Source of the DNA: Methylobacterium soli | GTDB taxonomy: Bacteria > Pseudomonadota > Alphaproteobacteria > Rhizobiales > Beijerinckiaceae | NCBI RefSeq assembly: GCF_008806385.1 | Contig: NZ_VZZK01000026.1 | Location: forward strand, 34,472-98,471 | DNA length: 64,000 bases | Direction of reading: 5' to 3' | Shown here: piece by piece, positions 7,568 to 16,090 of the stretch | How positions within the stretch are numbered: position 1 is the first letter of the stretch | Layout of the letters: every line of letters begins with the position of its first letter | Position numbers and translations under genes: made by a program | Notes under the pieces: model-generated | Seen by the model: the letters and a program-made list of their open reading frames with translations, nothing else | The model's database searches: none | Told to the model about the DNA's origin: nothing

Positions 7568-7672
7568 GCGCCGCAAGGCCGAAGCCCCGCGCCGCAGGGC
7601 CGGACCCTTGCGCCGCAGGGCCGAAGCCCCGCGCCGCAGGGCCGAAGCCCGGCGCCGCAGGGCCAGCACCGC
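7568..7672. repeat. Five tandem copies of a 21-bp repeat
   Basis: Five consecutive 21-bp units start at 7568, 7589, 7610, 7631 and 7652, each beginning GCGCCGCA(A/G)GGCC. They fill the gap between the amine oxidase stop (7676) and the cyclic-nucleotide-domain gene. Since 21 is a multiple of three, the minus-strand frame stays open and would encode heptads such as ALRRGAS. Confidence 0.9.
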
Positions 7673-7675
7673 GCG

Positions 7676-8980
7676 TTAGAGCGCGTCCGCCGCCGCGTCG
7701 GCCGCCCGCATGCCCTCCTGGTAGGCGCCCCCGGCGGTGCCCCATTGCAGGCGCGACAGGGCCTCGCCCGCGAACCGGATCCGCCCGCAGACGGAATCCT
7801 GCAGGGCTTGGCGCGCCCCGGCATGACCCGGCGGCACCACCGCCCAGGAGCCCCGCGACCAGGGATCGTGGCGCCAGGCGCTCACGGCCGGGATCGCGAG
7901 GTCGTGCAGGCGCGCGAAGCCGAAATGCTCCGCCAGCACCGCCCGGACGTGGCGGCGCGCCGCGTCCGCGCCGCCGAGCCCGGCATCGATCGCCGCCGCC
8001 GAGGGCGCGTCGAGCTCGAAATAATGGAAGGGCGTGCCGTCGAGCCGCGCCAGCAGGCCGGGGGGGCGGTGGCGCCCGCCGACGATGCTGGCGAGGCGGT
8101 CGGCCCCCCGGAAGGGGCTCGACGGCCAGTGCAGAACCGCGTGCTCGTAGATCCCGGTGTGGAAGCCGTCGATCGCCGCGCGGATCCCGGGCGGCAGGGC
8201 CGGGGTGAAGGCGAGGCTTTCCCGCAGCACCATCATGGGCACCGTCACGATCACGCTCCGGGCGCCGAGGGTGAGCCCCGACGCGGTCTCGACGCGCACC
8301 CTGGCGTCCGACCAGTCGATCCGGGTGACGGGGCTGTCGAGGGCGATCGGCAGGGTGTCGGCGAGGCGCGCCAGGTAGGCGCCGTAGCCCCCCGCGATGA
8401 AAAAGTTGTCGCCGTATTCCATGCTGGGGAAATCGTGCAGCGAGACCTCGGACAGGGGCAGGCCCGAGACCAGGCCGTGGACCAGGGCCACCCGCGCGCC
8501 CCAGGGGCCGAGGCTCGGCGGCAGGGCGCTGGCGGCCGGCCGGTCCGGCCCCGCCTCCGCTGCCCCGCGGCCGATGTCGCGGTCGGCCCGCGCGAAGGCC
8601 CGGGCGGAGGCCGCGGCCTCGTCCGGGCGCCCGGGCCGGCGCCCGACCCAGACATGGCTCTCCTGCGGCGCCCGCCGCAGGGGCTCGCGGCGGGCCTGGC
8701 CGAGACGCACCAGGGGATTGATCGGCCCCGCATGCAGCCAATGCGCCCCGAGATCGACCGCGTGCCCGCGCAGCAGCGTGGTGACGGCCCGGCCGCCGAC
8801 CCGGTCGCGCGCCTCCAGCACCGCCACGCGCCGGCCCCGCTCGATCAGCCGCCGCGCCGCCGCGATCCCGGCCGCGCCCGCCCCGATCACGATGATTTCC
8901 GGGTCGGCGGGAAGCGGGCTGAGGCGGGGCCGGTGGCTCGGGGGGAAATGCGCGTGCGTGGGCGGGTGCGGCACTGTCAT
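7676..8980 (-). CDS. FAD-dependent amine oxidase
   Basis: A 434-aa flavin monoamine oxidase-family enzyme expected to oxidise a primary or polyamine, or a related substrate. The dinucleotide-binding motif IVIGAGAAGIAAARRL is near residue 30, followed by VLEARDRVGGRA. The C-terminal FAD-contact region reads GRIRFAGEALSRLQWGTAGG. No signal peptide is visible, so a cytoplasmic location is likely. Its start codon overlaps the Kelch gene stop by 4 bp, so the two are translationally coupled. The substrate cannot be predicted. Confidence 0.88.
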   Translation of the reverse strand: MTVPHPPTHAHFPPSHRPRLSPLPADPEIIVIGAGAAGIAAARRLIERGRRVAVLEARDRVGGRAVTTLLRGHAVDLGAHWLHAGPINPLVRLGQARREPLRRAPQESHVWVGRRPGRPDEAAASARAFARADRDIGRGAAEAGPDRPAASALPPSLGPWGARVALVHGLVSGLPLSEVSLHDFPSMEYGDNFFIAGGYGAYLARLADTLPIALDSPVTRIDWSDARVRVETASGLTLGARSVIVTVPMMVLRESLAFTPALPPGIRAAIDGFHTGIYEHAVLHWPSSPFRGADRLASIVGGRHRPPGLLARLDGTPFHYFELDAPSAAAIDAGLGGADAARRHVRAVLAEHFGFARLHDLAIPAVSAWRHDPWSRGSWAVVPPGHAGARQALQDSVCGRIRFAGEALSRLQWGTAGGAYQEGMRAADAAADAL

Positions 8981-9981
8981 CGATCGGCCTTGTCGGGGGT
9001 CCGTCCGGGGGGCGTGCCCATCTCATCGGCCGGCGTCAGCACCTCGACGGTGCCGGATCTGTCGCCGCCGGGGCGCGGGCTGCCGACCAGGGTGTAGATG
9101 CGGCCCGCGAAGCTCACGGCCCCGAAGCCGTGGCGGGCCGTGGGGAGGCGCGCGAGCGCCCGCCAGACATCGCGGTCGGGATCGAAGGCCTCGACCGCGT
9201 CGAAGGTCTTCTCCCGCGATTCGCCGCCGATCACGTAGACCTCCCGGCCGAGCACCGCCGAGGCGCTGCCGCTCCGGGCCGTGGGAAGCGGCGCCGCCTC
9301 GCTCCAGCGGTCGGTGCCCGGATCGTAGACCTGCGTCGCCGTGAGGTTCTGGCCGGGATCGCCGTCGCGGCGCCCGCCCGCCGCGACGATCCGGCCGCCG
9401 ATCGCCTGCACGGCGAGGTGGTCGCGGGGCGTCGGCAGGGGCGCGGCCGTGCTCCAGCGGTCGGTGGCGGGGTCGTAGACCGCGTGGGCCGGCGTGTTGC
9501 CCCGCCCCGAGAGGCTGCCGCCGACCACGTGGATCCGGTCGCCCAGGCGCGCCGCGCCGCCCGCCGCCTGCGGGCCCGGCATGGCCGTGCGGGGTGTCCA
9601 GGAATCGGTCTTCGGGTCGTAGGCGAAGACGTTGGCGACGGCGTTCCAGCCGTTGATGTAGCCGCCGAAGACGTAGATCTTGCCGCCCATGCCGGCCGCC
9701 ATGGCGTGGTGCACCGGGTAGGGGAAGGCCGCGCCCTTGCGCCAGGAATCCCCGGCGAGGTCGTAGATCAGGATCTCGGTGGCGCCGTTGTAATCGCCGA
9801 TCACGTAGGCCCGGCCGTCGATCTCCGCCACCGCGACCTCCGAGCGCTCGGCCGGCGCGGTGGTGCCGCCGGCCCAAGGCCCCACCTCGTCGGCCCCCAC
9901 TTCGTGGGCCCCCACCTCGTGGGCGCGGGCCGGGCCCGAGAGGGCCGCGAGGACGAGGGCGAGGAGGGCGGTCCGGCGCAT
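8977..9981 (-). CDS. Exported Kelch-repeat beta-propeller protein
   Basis: A 334-aa protein with a signal peptide (MRRTALLALVLAALSGPARA) and about six Kelch blades. Each blade shows the pattern of a glycine pair plus a Tyr/Trp downstream, for example KIYVFGGYINGWN, RIHVVGGSLSGRGN and EVYVIGGESREK, interspersed with PDRDVWRALARL-type turns. Such propellers act as binding platforms or as mutarotase-like enzymes (NanM type). After the signal peptide there is a short run of HEVGA pentads. It overlaps the amine oxidase gene by 4 bp. A periplasmic propeller coupled to a cytoplasmic oxidase is unusual but may share a pathway. Confidence 0.85.
   Translation of the reverse strand: MRRTALLALVLAALSGPARAHEVGAHEVGADEVGPWAGGTTAPAERSEVAVAEIDGRAYVIGDYNGATEILIYDLAGDSWRKGAAFPYPVHHAMAAGMGGKIYVFGGYINGWNAVANVFAYDPKTDSWTPRTAMPGPQAAGGAARLGDRIHVVGGSLSGRGNTPAHAVYDPATDRWSTAAPLPTPRDHLAVQAIGGRIVAAGGRRDGDPGQNLTATQVYDPGTDRWSEAAPLPTARSGSASAVLGREVYVIGGESREKTFDAVEAFDPDRDVWRALARLPTARHGFGAVSFAGRIYTLVGSPRPGGDRSGTVEVLTPADEMGTPPGRTPDKADR
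9885..9933. repeat. 15-bp tandem repeat coding HEVGA/DEVG
   Basis: Three 15-bp units with the core GTGGGCCCCCAC encode HEVGA-HEVGA-DEVG just after the Kelch signal peptide. Each unit is itself nearly palindromic. Confidence 0.7.
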
Positions 9982-10141
9982 GGCGGGCGATCCATCGAGG
10001 CGAGCCGTCCGGGACGGCAGACGGGGCTTGAACGCGGGGGCGCGGCAAAAGTGCGGGCCGGGCCCGCGCCGCAGATCGGGCTTGCGCAACCGGGCCGGCC
10101 TCATCTTTAAACCCAGCCTGGCATCACCGGAGAGGATCGTC

Positions 10142-10864
10142 ATGCTCATCCAAGCGGCGTTCGCCGCCCTGCGGCAGGTCTTCTCGCCGCCCCTGCGCGC
10201 CATTCTGTGGAAGTCCCTGGCGCTCACCGTCGGGCTCTTGGTGCTGATCTGGTTCGGGCTGACGCGGCTGATCCAGTGGTTCCAGACGAGCCACCACATC
10301 TCGGCGGATTACCCCTTCCTCGACACGCTGGCGTATTTCCTGGCCGGCGCCGGACTGTTCGTGGCGCTCGCCTACCTGATGCCGGCGGTCTCGATCCTGG
10401 TGGCGAGCTTCTTCCTCGACGACGCGGCCGAGATCGTCGAGCGCACGGATTTCCCCGGGGAGCCGACCGGCCGGCCGCTGCCCTTCGGGCCCGCCATGTT
10501 CTACGCGCTGCGCTTTGCCGGCCTCGCGCTCCTCGTCAATCTCGCGGCGCTGATCCTGTTCTTCGTGCCGGTCGTGGGCGTCGTGGCCTTCTTCGCGGCC
10601 AATGCCTACCTGCTCAGCCGGGAATATTTCGAGATGGCGGCCGCCCGGTTCCGGCCGCTTCCGGAGGCCTCGGCCATGCGCCGGCATTACGGGGCGACCA
10701 CGATCGCGGCCGGCTGCCTGCTCGCCGGCCTGATGGTGGTACCGGTGGTGAACCTGCTGACGCCGCTCTTCGGCATCGCCCTGATGGTGCATGTGCACAA
10801 GCGCCTGAGCCGGCGCAGCGCCCTGCCGGCGCCGGCCCCCGTCGAGCGGATCCGCCGGGGCTGA
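10142..10864 (+). CDS. EI24/CysZ-family membrane protein
   Basis: A 240-aa integral membrane protein of the EI24 domain (CysZ-like) type. Hydrophobic segments include ILWKSLALTVGLLVLIWFGL, FLAGAGLFVALAYLMPAVSI and LVNLAALILFFVPVVGVVAF. The family hallmark SREYFEMAAARF is present. E. coli CysZ imports sulfate, but most alphaproteobacterial members have not been tested, and no sulfate gene is nearby. The ATG at 10142 is preceded by GGAGAGG. It is divergent from the Kelch gene. Confidence 0.85.
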   Translation: MLIQAAFAALRQVFSPPLRAILWKSLALTVGLLVLIWFGLTRLIQWFQTSHHISADYPFLDTLAYFLAGAGLFVALAYLMPAVSILVASFFLDDAAEIVERTDFPGEPTGRPLPFGPAMFYALRFAGLALLVNLAALILFFVPVVGVVAFFAANAYLLSREYFEMAAARFRPLPEASAMRRHYGATTIAAGCLLAGLMVVPVVNLLTPLFGIALMVHVHKRLSRRSALPAPAPVERIRRG

Positions 10865-10911
10865 GCCGCTCGACGTCGCGAACGGCTCTTCCCACCGTGC
10901 GGTGACGCGCC

Positions 10912-12075
10912 CTAGCCCCGGGTGCCCCAGCGGGTACCCATCTGGCTCGGCTTGGCCGCGTTCGGCCCGATGGCGGGGCCGCTGGCGCGGGCCGGGCGAT
11001 GCTGGGAGCCGGGATCGAGGGGGTCGTGCGCGAGGGTGTCGGGCACCTCGGCCTCGGCCTCCGTGCCGCGCCCGGTGGCGAATTGCCCGGCCTTGCGGAA
11101 GCGCCAGAGATAGCCCGGCACCACCGCCTCGGCGGCCGTGGGCAGGATGCCGAGCGCCTCGATCGTGCGGCCCTCGGCCTTGGCGGCCTCCGAGACCACG
11201 TTGTCGGTCTGCAGCAGGGTGACCTGATCGCGGGTCAGCTTCAGCTCGTTGGGCAGGAGGCCGAGGGTCAGGGTGTTGGCGATCTCCATGATCCGGGCCT
11301 GGATCCGGGCGGCCGGGAGCGGCAGGGCCACCACCATGCGGCGGCGCTGCACCGTCTCCAGCATGTAGCGGACGAGGTGTTCGAGGGTCGCGACCTCGGG
11401 GCCGCCGAGCTCGTAGACCTTGCCGGCCGGGACCTTGCCCTCGACCGCGCGGGCGATGGCCTCGGCGACGTCGCCGACGAAGACGGGCTGGAAGCGCGTC
11501 CCGGCCCCCGCGAGCGGCAGCACCGGCAGGGCGCGGGCCAGGCTCGCGAAGCGGTTGAAGAAGCTGTCGCCGGTGCCGAAGATCAGCGACGGCCGGAACA
11601 CGATGGCGTCCGGGCAGGCCGCGAGGACCTGCGCCTCGCCCTCCGCCTTGCTGCGCGCATAGGCCGAGGGCGAGGCCGGATCGGCGCCGATGGCCGAGAC
11701 CTGGATCATCGCGGCGCCCTGTGCTGCGGCCTGCCGGGCGATCTCGCCGGCCCCGTCCGCCTGCAGGCGGGCGAAGCGCTGCGCGCCGGCCTCCTGCAGG
11801 ATGCCCACGAGGTTGATCACCACGCTCGATCCCTCGACCGCGCGCGCCACCGAATCCGGGTAGCGCAGGTTCGCCTGCACGGCCACGATCTGCCCGACCT
11901 TGCCCAGCGGCTGCAGGAACAGGGCGAGATCGGGCCGCCGCACCGCGACGCGGATGCGGTAGCCGCGCTTGGCCAGCGCCCGCACCACGTGGCGGCCGAG
12001 GAAGCCCGAGCCGCCGAAGATGGTGACGAGCTGCGAGGCGGGGCGGGTCAGGGGCAGGGTGTCGAAGCCGGTCAT
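10912..12075 (-). CDS. Complex I NDUFA9-family NAD(P)-binding protein
   Basis: A 387-aa atypical short-chain dehydrogenase/epimerase related to the NDUFA9 accessory subunit of mitochondrial complex I. The Rossmann glycine motif is VTIFGGSGFLGRHVVRAL. VVINLVGILQEAG and VFRPSLIFGTGDSFFNRF are typical NDUFA9-like signatures. The C-terminal 60 residues are Pro/Ala-rich and disordered in appearance. In alphaproteobacteria such proteins are found away from the nuo operon, as here. The gene precedes (in its own direction) a plus-strand membrane protein gene and is convergent with it. Confidence 0.9.
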   Translation of the reverse strand: MTGFDTLPLTRPASQLVTIFGGSGFLGRHVVRALAKRGYRIRVAVRRPDLALFLQPLGKVGQIVAVQANLRYPDSVARAVEGSSVVINLVGILQEAGAQRFARLQADGAGEIARQAAAQGAAMIQVSAIGADPASPSAYARSKAEGEAQVLAACPDAIVFRPSLIFGTGDSFFNRFASLARALPVLPLAGAGTRFQPVFVGDVAEAIARAVEGKVPAGKVYELGGPEVATLEHLVRYMLETVQRRRMVVALPLPAARIQARIMEIANTLTLGLLPNELKLTRDQVTLLQTDNVVSEAAKAEGRTIEALGILPTAAEAVVPGYLWRFRKAGQFATGRGTEAEAEVPDTLAHDPLDPGSQHRPARASGPAIGPNAAKPSQMGTRWGTRG

Positions 12076-12525
12076 CGCCTGTTCTCGATACGCGTCCGAC
12101 CGTGCGCGCGAACGCCCGGTCCTGTCGAGGGGCTGTTTAGACCAATTTCAGCCGATGGGGAGCCGCAAGCTTGCGGGAAAAGCGACGGCGGGGCCGAACT
12201 GTGCGGCCGAGACCTGCGCGGGCGGCGCGGCGCGCTCTCGCGTTCGGGAGAGGGTTGGGGTGAGCGTTATCCGGAAAGGTCGCACCCCTCACCCGGTCGG
12301 CTCACGCCGACTCGACCTCTCCCGGACGGGAGAGGTGAGGCGCTTGGCCGTCCGCTCCACGCCGTTGGTTCAAGAGCCGGCGGCCTCGGGATGACGCGGC
12401 GGGTGTCAGAACCAGCCCGGATGGCGCGACGCGCCCCCTCTCCCGTGCGGGAGAGGGTTGGGGTGAGGGGTGCGCGTTGTCCGGAAAGGCCGCAACCCTC
12501 TCCCGGACGGGAGAGGTGGGGCGCG
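12076..12525. repeat. Nested-hairpin repeat block 1 (two partial units)
   Basis: This 450-bp gap lies between the oprB stop and the NDUFA9 start. It contains two copies of the window's repeat family. The first spans about 12230-12333 and starts with a divergent hairpin (CTCTCGCGTTCGGGAGAG). The second spans about 12433-12522 and is shortened in the middle. Each has CTCTCCCG-type hairpins at both ends. About 95 bp of unique sequence separates them. No gene is supported. Confidence 0.8.
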
Positions 12526-14055
12526 TCAGAGGCTGCCCGGTCCTCGGGCGAGTCCCGCCAGGGTGAACAGGTCCACCGAGAGCTTGGCGCCGACCACGAA
12601 GGCGTCCGGGATGTTGCGGGTGCGGTAGGGGAAGCGGGTCTGGTCGGGGTTGATGATGTATTGCAGGTTCGGCGTCAGGCGGATCGCCGGGGTGACCTGG
12701 ATGCCGTAATTGAGCTCCATCATGACCTGCTGGCTCGGGATCGGCCGGACGAGGCCGAGGGAGGCCTGGGCCAGGATGATGTTGCTCAGCGCCAGCGGGC
12801 TGAACTTCTGCGTGTTGATGACGAAGCCCACCGTGTCGTAGGGGCGGCCCGCGAAGGTGCCGGTCTGGAGCGCGCCGATCTCCAGGAAGTAATCCTCGAC
12901 GAGGCGGCCCGAGGTGCCCGCCATGGCGACGCCGAAGAGCGTCAGCCCCTGGGGCCCGCTCGGGTCGGGGCGCCAGACCATTTGGTCGAAGCGGGCGTAG
13001 ATCCCGGAGCGCCCGAAGCGGGTGAGCGAATTGAGCCCGGTCAGAACCGCGGCGCGGCCGGTGATGTCGCGCACGGGGTCGGTGTAGTGGGAGGCGTCGA
13101 CCCGGCCGCCGATCCCGTAATTGCGCGGCAGCGGATCGTTGGCGAAGGTGGTGGAATAGCCGAGCTCGAACGACACGATGGCGCCGGTGGCGCCCTTCGT
13201 CGAGAAGTCGAGGCCGTTGTCGCCGGGCTGCTGGTGCAGCGGGTTCACCTCGTAGGCGCCGACATGGAAGAACACCGTGTCGGTGAGCCAGGCCTTGGCG
13301 TGGCCGCCCCAGCTCGAGACCGGCCAGAAGGTGAAGTTCGAGGTCTTGAAGACGAAGGTCGGGTTTCCGCAGGCCGAATTCGTCTGGAAGTTGCAGTAGA
13401 TCGGCGAGTTCAGGAAGGCGATGTTGGCCACCAGCCGGCCGACCTCGATGTCGAGGCGGTCGTCGAACAATTTCTGCTGGTAGCTGAACAGGGTCAGCCG
13501 CGTGGTCTGACCGCCGCCATAGATCTCCTGCACCGAGGTGTTGTTGCCGATGAAATCGTTCGACAGGCTGCGCCCGTGGCGGTTCGTCACCGCGATGTGG
13601 AGCGAGGCCCCGTCGATCCCGGCGAGCCGCTTCAGGTCGGCGTCGAGGCCGAAGAACAGCTGCCCCGCCCAGGCCGAGCCCTGCCGGATGCCGCCGACCG
13701 GGTTGATGGCGCCCTGGCCGGTGTAGGTGAGGAGCAGGCTGATCCCGTTGCCGATGTCGAAGGTGCCGGCCGGCAGGGTCGCGGGCGTCGCGCTCTGGCC
13801 GAGGGTGTCGGCGGCGGCGGCCGCGCTGTCGACCCCGGCAAAGCCCGGCCCGCTCTCGGGCGGCGGCGGGGGGCGGGCGAGTCCTGGGCCCGGGCGCTGC
13901 GCCGGCGCCGCGAGGCCCTCGGCCAGGCCGGGGGCTCCCTGCGCCCAGGCTCCGCCCGTGCCCGGAGCGCCGAGATCCAACACGGCCAGACCCATCACGG
14001 CCAGACCCATCCTGGCCACCACCCGCGCGGCCGAGGCCCTCCATCCCGCTCTCAT
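12526..14055 (-). CDS. OprB-type carbohydrate-selective porin
   Basis: A 509-aa outer-membrane porin of the OprB family. A signal peptide (about residues 1-39, ending GGAWA) is followed by a Pro-rich spacer, and then a barrel that begins GISLLLTYTGQG and has the OprB-like features FFGLDADLKRL, LFDDRLDIEVGRL and MMELNYGIQVTPAIRLTPNLQY. It is transcribed in the same direction as fruBKA, 164 bp downstream of fruA, with its own AT-rich leader. This context supports a role in sugar entry, perhaps fructose or its oligomers, which is an inference. GGGGGA precedes the ATG. Confidence 0.85.
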   Translation of the reverse strand: MRAGWRASAARVVARMGLAVMGLAVLDLGAPGTGGAWAQGAPGLAEGLAAPAQRPGPGLARPPPPPESGPGFAGVDSAAAAADTLGQSATPATLPAGTFDIGNGISLLLTYTGQGAINPVGGIRQGSAWAGQLFFGLDADLKRLAGIDGASLHIAVTNRHGRSLSNDFIGNNTSVQEIYGGGQTTRLTLFSYQQKLFDDRLDIEVGRLVANIAFLNSPIYCNFQTNSACGNPTFVFKTSNFTFWPVSSWGGHAKAWLTDTVFFHVGAYEVNPLHQQPGDNGLDFSTKGATGAIVSFELGYSTTFANDPLPRNYGIGGRVDASHYTDPVRDITGRAAVLTGLNSLTRFGRSGIYARFDQMVWRPDPSGPQGLTLFGVAMAGTSGRLVEDYFLEIGALQTGTFAGRPYDTVGFVINTQKFSPLALSNIILAQASLGLVRPIPSQQVMMELNYGIQVTPAIRLTPNLQYIINPDQTRFPYRTRNIPDAFVVGAKLSVDLFTLAGLARGPGSL

Positions 14056-14219
14056 AATCGTCCCCCATTTGAATTCAGAATGATTGATTGACGTGCCCCG
14101 GTCTTCGCCGGGTTCAAGTTTATCAATACAGATCAGAAAAATGTTCAGTCTGCCGGCCGATGATCTTGATTCGACAAGACTAGGCGCGGCGGCGCGACCT
14201 TGTCCGTGGCCGAGACGCC

Positions 14220-15956
14220 TCAGGCCGCCCGTTTCTTGAGGAGCCCCACCAGCAGGGCGGTCACGACGGTGCCGGCCACGAGGGCGATCAGCGCGCCGGT
14301 CACGTTCGTCACGGCGTTCGGGATCGGCAGCACGAACAGGCCGCCATGGGGCACCTTCAGCTCGACGCCGAGGCTGAGCGCGATGGCGCCCGCGATGGCC
14401 GAGCCCGCCACCAGGGAGGGGATCACCCGCAGCGGGTCCGCCGCCGCGAAGGGGATCGCGCCCTCGGTGATGAAGGCGGCGCCGAGGACGGCCGCCGCGC
14501 CGCCGGCCTCGCGCTCGGCCTCGGTGAAGCGGTTGGCGAAGAGCCGGGTGGCGAGCGCCAGGCCGAGCGGCGGCGTCATGCCGCCGATCATCACGGCGGC
14601 CATCGGGGCGGTGACGCCCGAGGCGATCAGAGCGGCCGCGGAGGCGTAGGCCGCCTTGTTGATCGGCCCGCCCATATCGACCGCCATCATGCCGCCGAGG
14701 ACGAGGCCGAGCACCAGCGCGCTCGCGCCCTGCATGCCCTTGAGCCAGCCCGTCAGCGCCGCCAGGATCGCCGCCACCGGCACGCCGACGACGTAGACCA
14801 TCAGGAGGCCGGTCACGAGGGTGGCGAGCAGCGGCAGGATCAGGACCGGCTTCAGGCCCTCGAGGTTCTTGTGCAGCCGGATATGCCGGTTGAGGAAGGC
14901 CACCGTGTAGCCGGCAATGAAACCGGCCGCGATGCCGCCCAGGAAGCCGGCCTGGAGGTTGGCCGCCAGCATGCCGCCGATCATGCCGGGCGCGATGCCG
15001 GGCCGGTCGGCGATGGAATAGGCGATGTAGCCGGCCAGCGCCGGCACGATCAGCGCGAAGGCCCCCTTGGCGCCGATCTCGCCGAGCGCGTAGCCGAGGG
15101 TGCCGGCATGGCCGGGCGCCATGGCGTCGATGCCCCCGAACGCGAAGGCGAGGGCGATCAGCAGCCCGCCCGCCACCACGAAGGGCAGCATGAAGGAGAC
15201 GCCGGTCATCAGGTGCTTGTAGGCGCCGGCCTTCCGCTCGGCCGCCGGCCGCGTCGGCCCGCTCGCCCGGGGCTCCGCCTCGGCAGCCGCCTGCAGGCTC
15301 GCCTCCAACAACGCCGTGGCGATCAGGCCCCGGCCGTCGCGGATCGCCGCCTTGGTGGTGGCGGCGTAGACCCGTTTGCCGGCAAAGCGCCTCCGATCGA
15401 CCCCGGTATCGGCCGCGATCAGGACGAGGTCGGCCTCCGCGATCTCGGCCTGCGTGAGCGCGTCGCGGGCGCCGACCGATCCCTGCGTCTCGACCCGCAC
15501 GGCATGGCCGAGCGCCTTGGCGGCGCCCTGGATGCCCTCGGCCGCCATGAAGGTGTGGGCGATGCCGGTGGGGCAGGAGGTGATGGCGACGATCCGGATG
15601 GCCCGCGTCGCCCCGGTCACGCCAGCTGCCGCGGCCGGGTCCTGGATCGGCGCCGCGCCGCCGAGCGCCCGGTCGATCACCGCGTTGACGTCGGTCAGCA
15701 CGTCCTCGATCGCGACCTTCGCCCGGCGCAGCGCCCCGAACCGGCCCTCGCCGAGATCGCCCGAGCCGACGAGCAGCACCGCCTCGGCGTCGCGGATCGC
15801 GGATTCGGGCAGCGGGTTACCGCTCGTGCCGGGGCCGCGCAACTCCAGCGCGATCGGCTGGTCGCGCCGCCGCGCCGCCTTGCGCAGGGCCTCGACGGCG
15901 AGCACCGCATGGGTCGAGAGGTCTGCGCCTCCCACCACCGCCAGCAGCTGTGCCAT
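14220..15956 (-). CDS. fruA: PTS fructose transporter IIBC component (FruA)
   Basis: The membrane permease of the fructose phosphotransferase system. It takes up fructose and releases fructose 1-phosphate. In 578 aa it contains an N-terminal degenerate IIB' domain (about 1-110, no active Cys), an active IIB domain (about 118-215, Cys128 in AITSCPTGIAHTF) and a IIC domain (about 240-578) with eight or more hydrophobic helices and the substrate-site-like segments DMGGPINKAAY and FITEGAIPFAAADPLR. GAGGAGGAAA precedes the ATG. It is the third gene of fruBKA. The 134-bp gap to fruK is the longest in the operon. Confidence 0.95.
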   Translation of the reverse strand: MAQLLAVVGGADLSTHAVLAVEALRKAARRRDQPIALELRGPGTSGNPLPESAIRDAEAVLLVGSGDLGEGRFGALRRAKVAIEDVLTDVNAVIDRALGGAAPIQDPAAAAGVTGATRAIRIVAITSCPTGIAHTFMAAEGIQGAAKALGHAVRVETQGSVGARDALTQAEIAEADLVLIAADTGVDRRRFAGKRVYAATTKAAIRDGRGLIATALLEASLQAAAEAEPRASGPTRPAAERKAGAYKHLMTGVSFMLPFVVAGGLLIALAFAFGGIDAMAPGHAGTLGYALGEIGAKGAFALIVPALAGYIAYSIADRPGIAPGMIGGMLAANLQAGFLGGIAAGFIAGYTVAFLNRHIRLHKNLEGLKPVLILPLLATLVTGLLMVYVVGVPVAAILAALTGWLKGMQGASALVLGLVLGGMMAVDMGGPINKAAYASAAALIASGVTAPMAAVMIGGMTPPLGLALATRLFANRFTEAEREAGGAAAVLGAAFITEGAIPFAAADPLRVIPSLVAGSAIAGAIALSLGVELKVPHGGLFVLPIPNAVTNVTGALIALVAGTVVTALLVGLLKKRAA

Positions 15957-16090
15957 GGTTTCCTCCTCGGGATCATCCGTGTGCGGGTTCGTCGTGTGGC
16001 CCGGGGGCGCTCGCGCCGGGGCCGCGTCCCGGCGTGTCGGAGCGCTCCGTCGCGGAAGCGCCCGGGGTCAGGTCGCGGGGCGAAGCGGCG

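Noticed and set aside
12230..12522. Repeat block hairpins as ordinary intrinsic terminators
   Set aside because: No T-run follows the hairpins on either strand, and the unit structure is the same in blocks with different neighbours.
10999..14091. Plus-strand open frame of about 1030 codons
   Set aside because: It runs across NDUFA9, a repeat block and oprB on the opposite strand. The product is low complexity and has no domain; it is a shadow.
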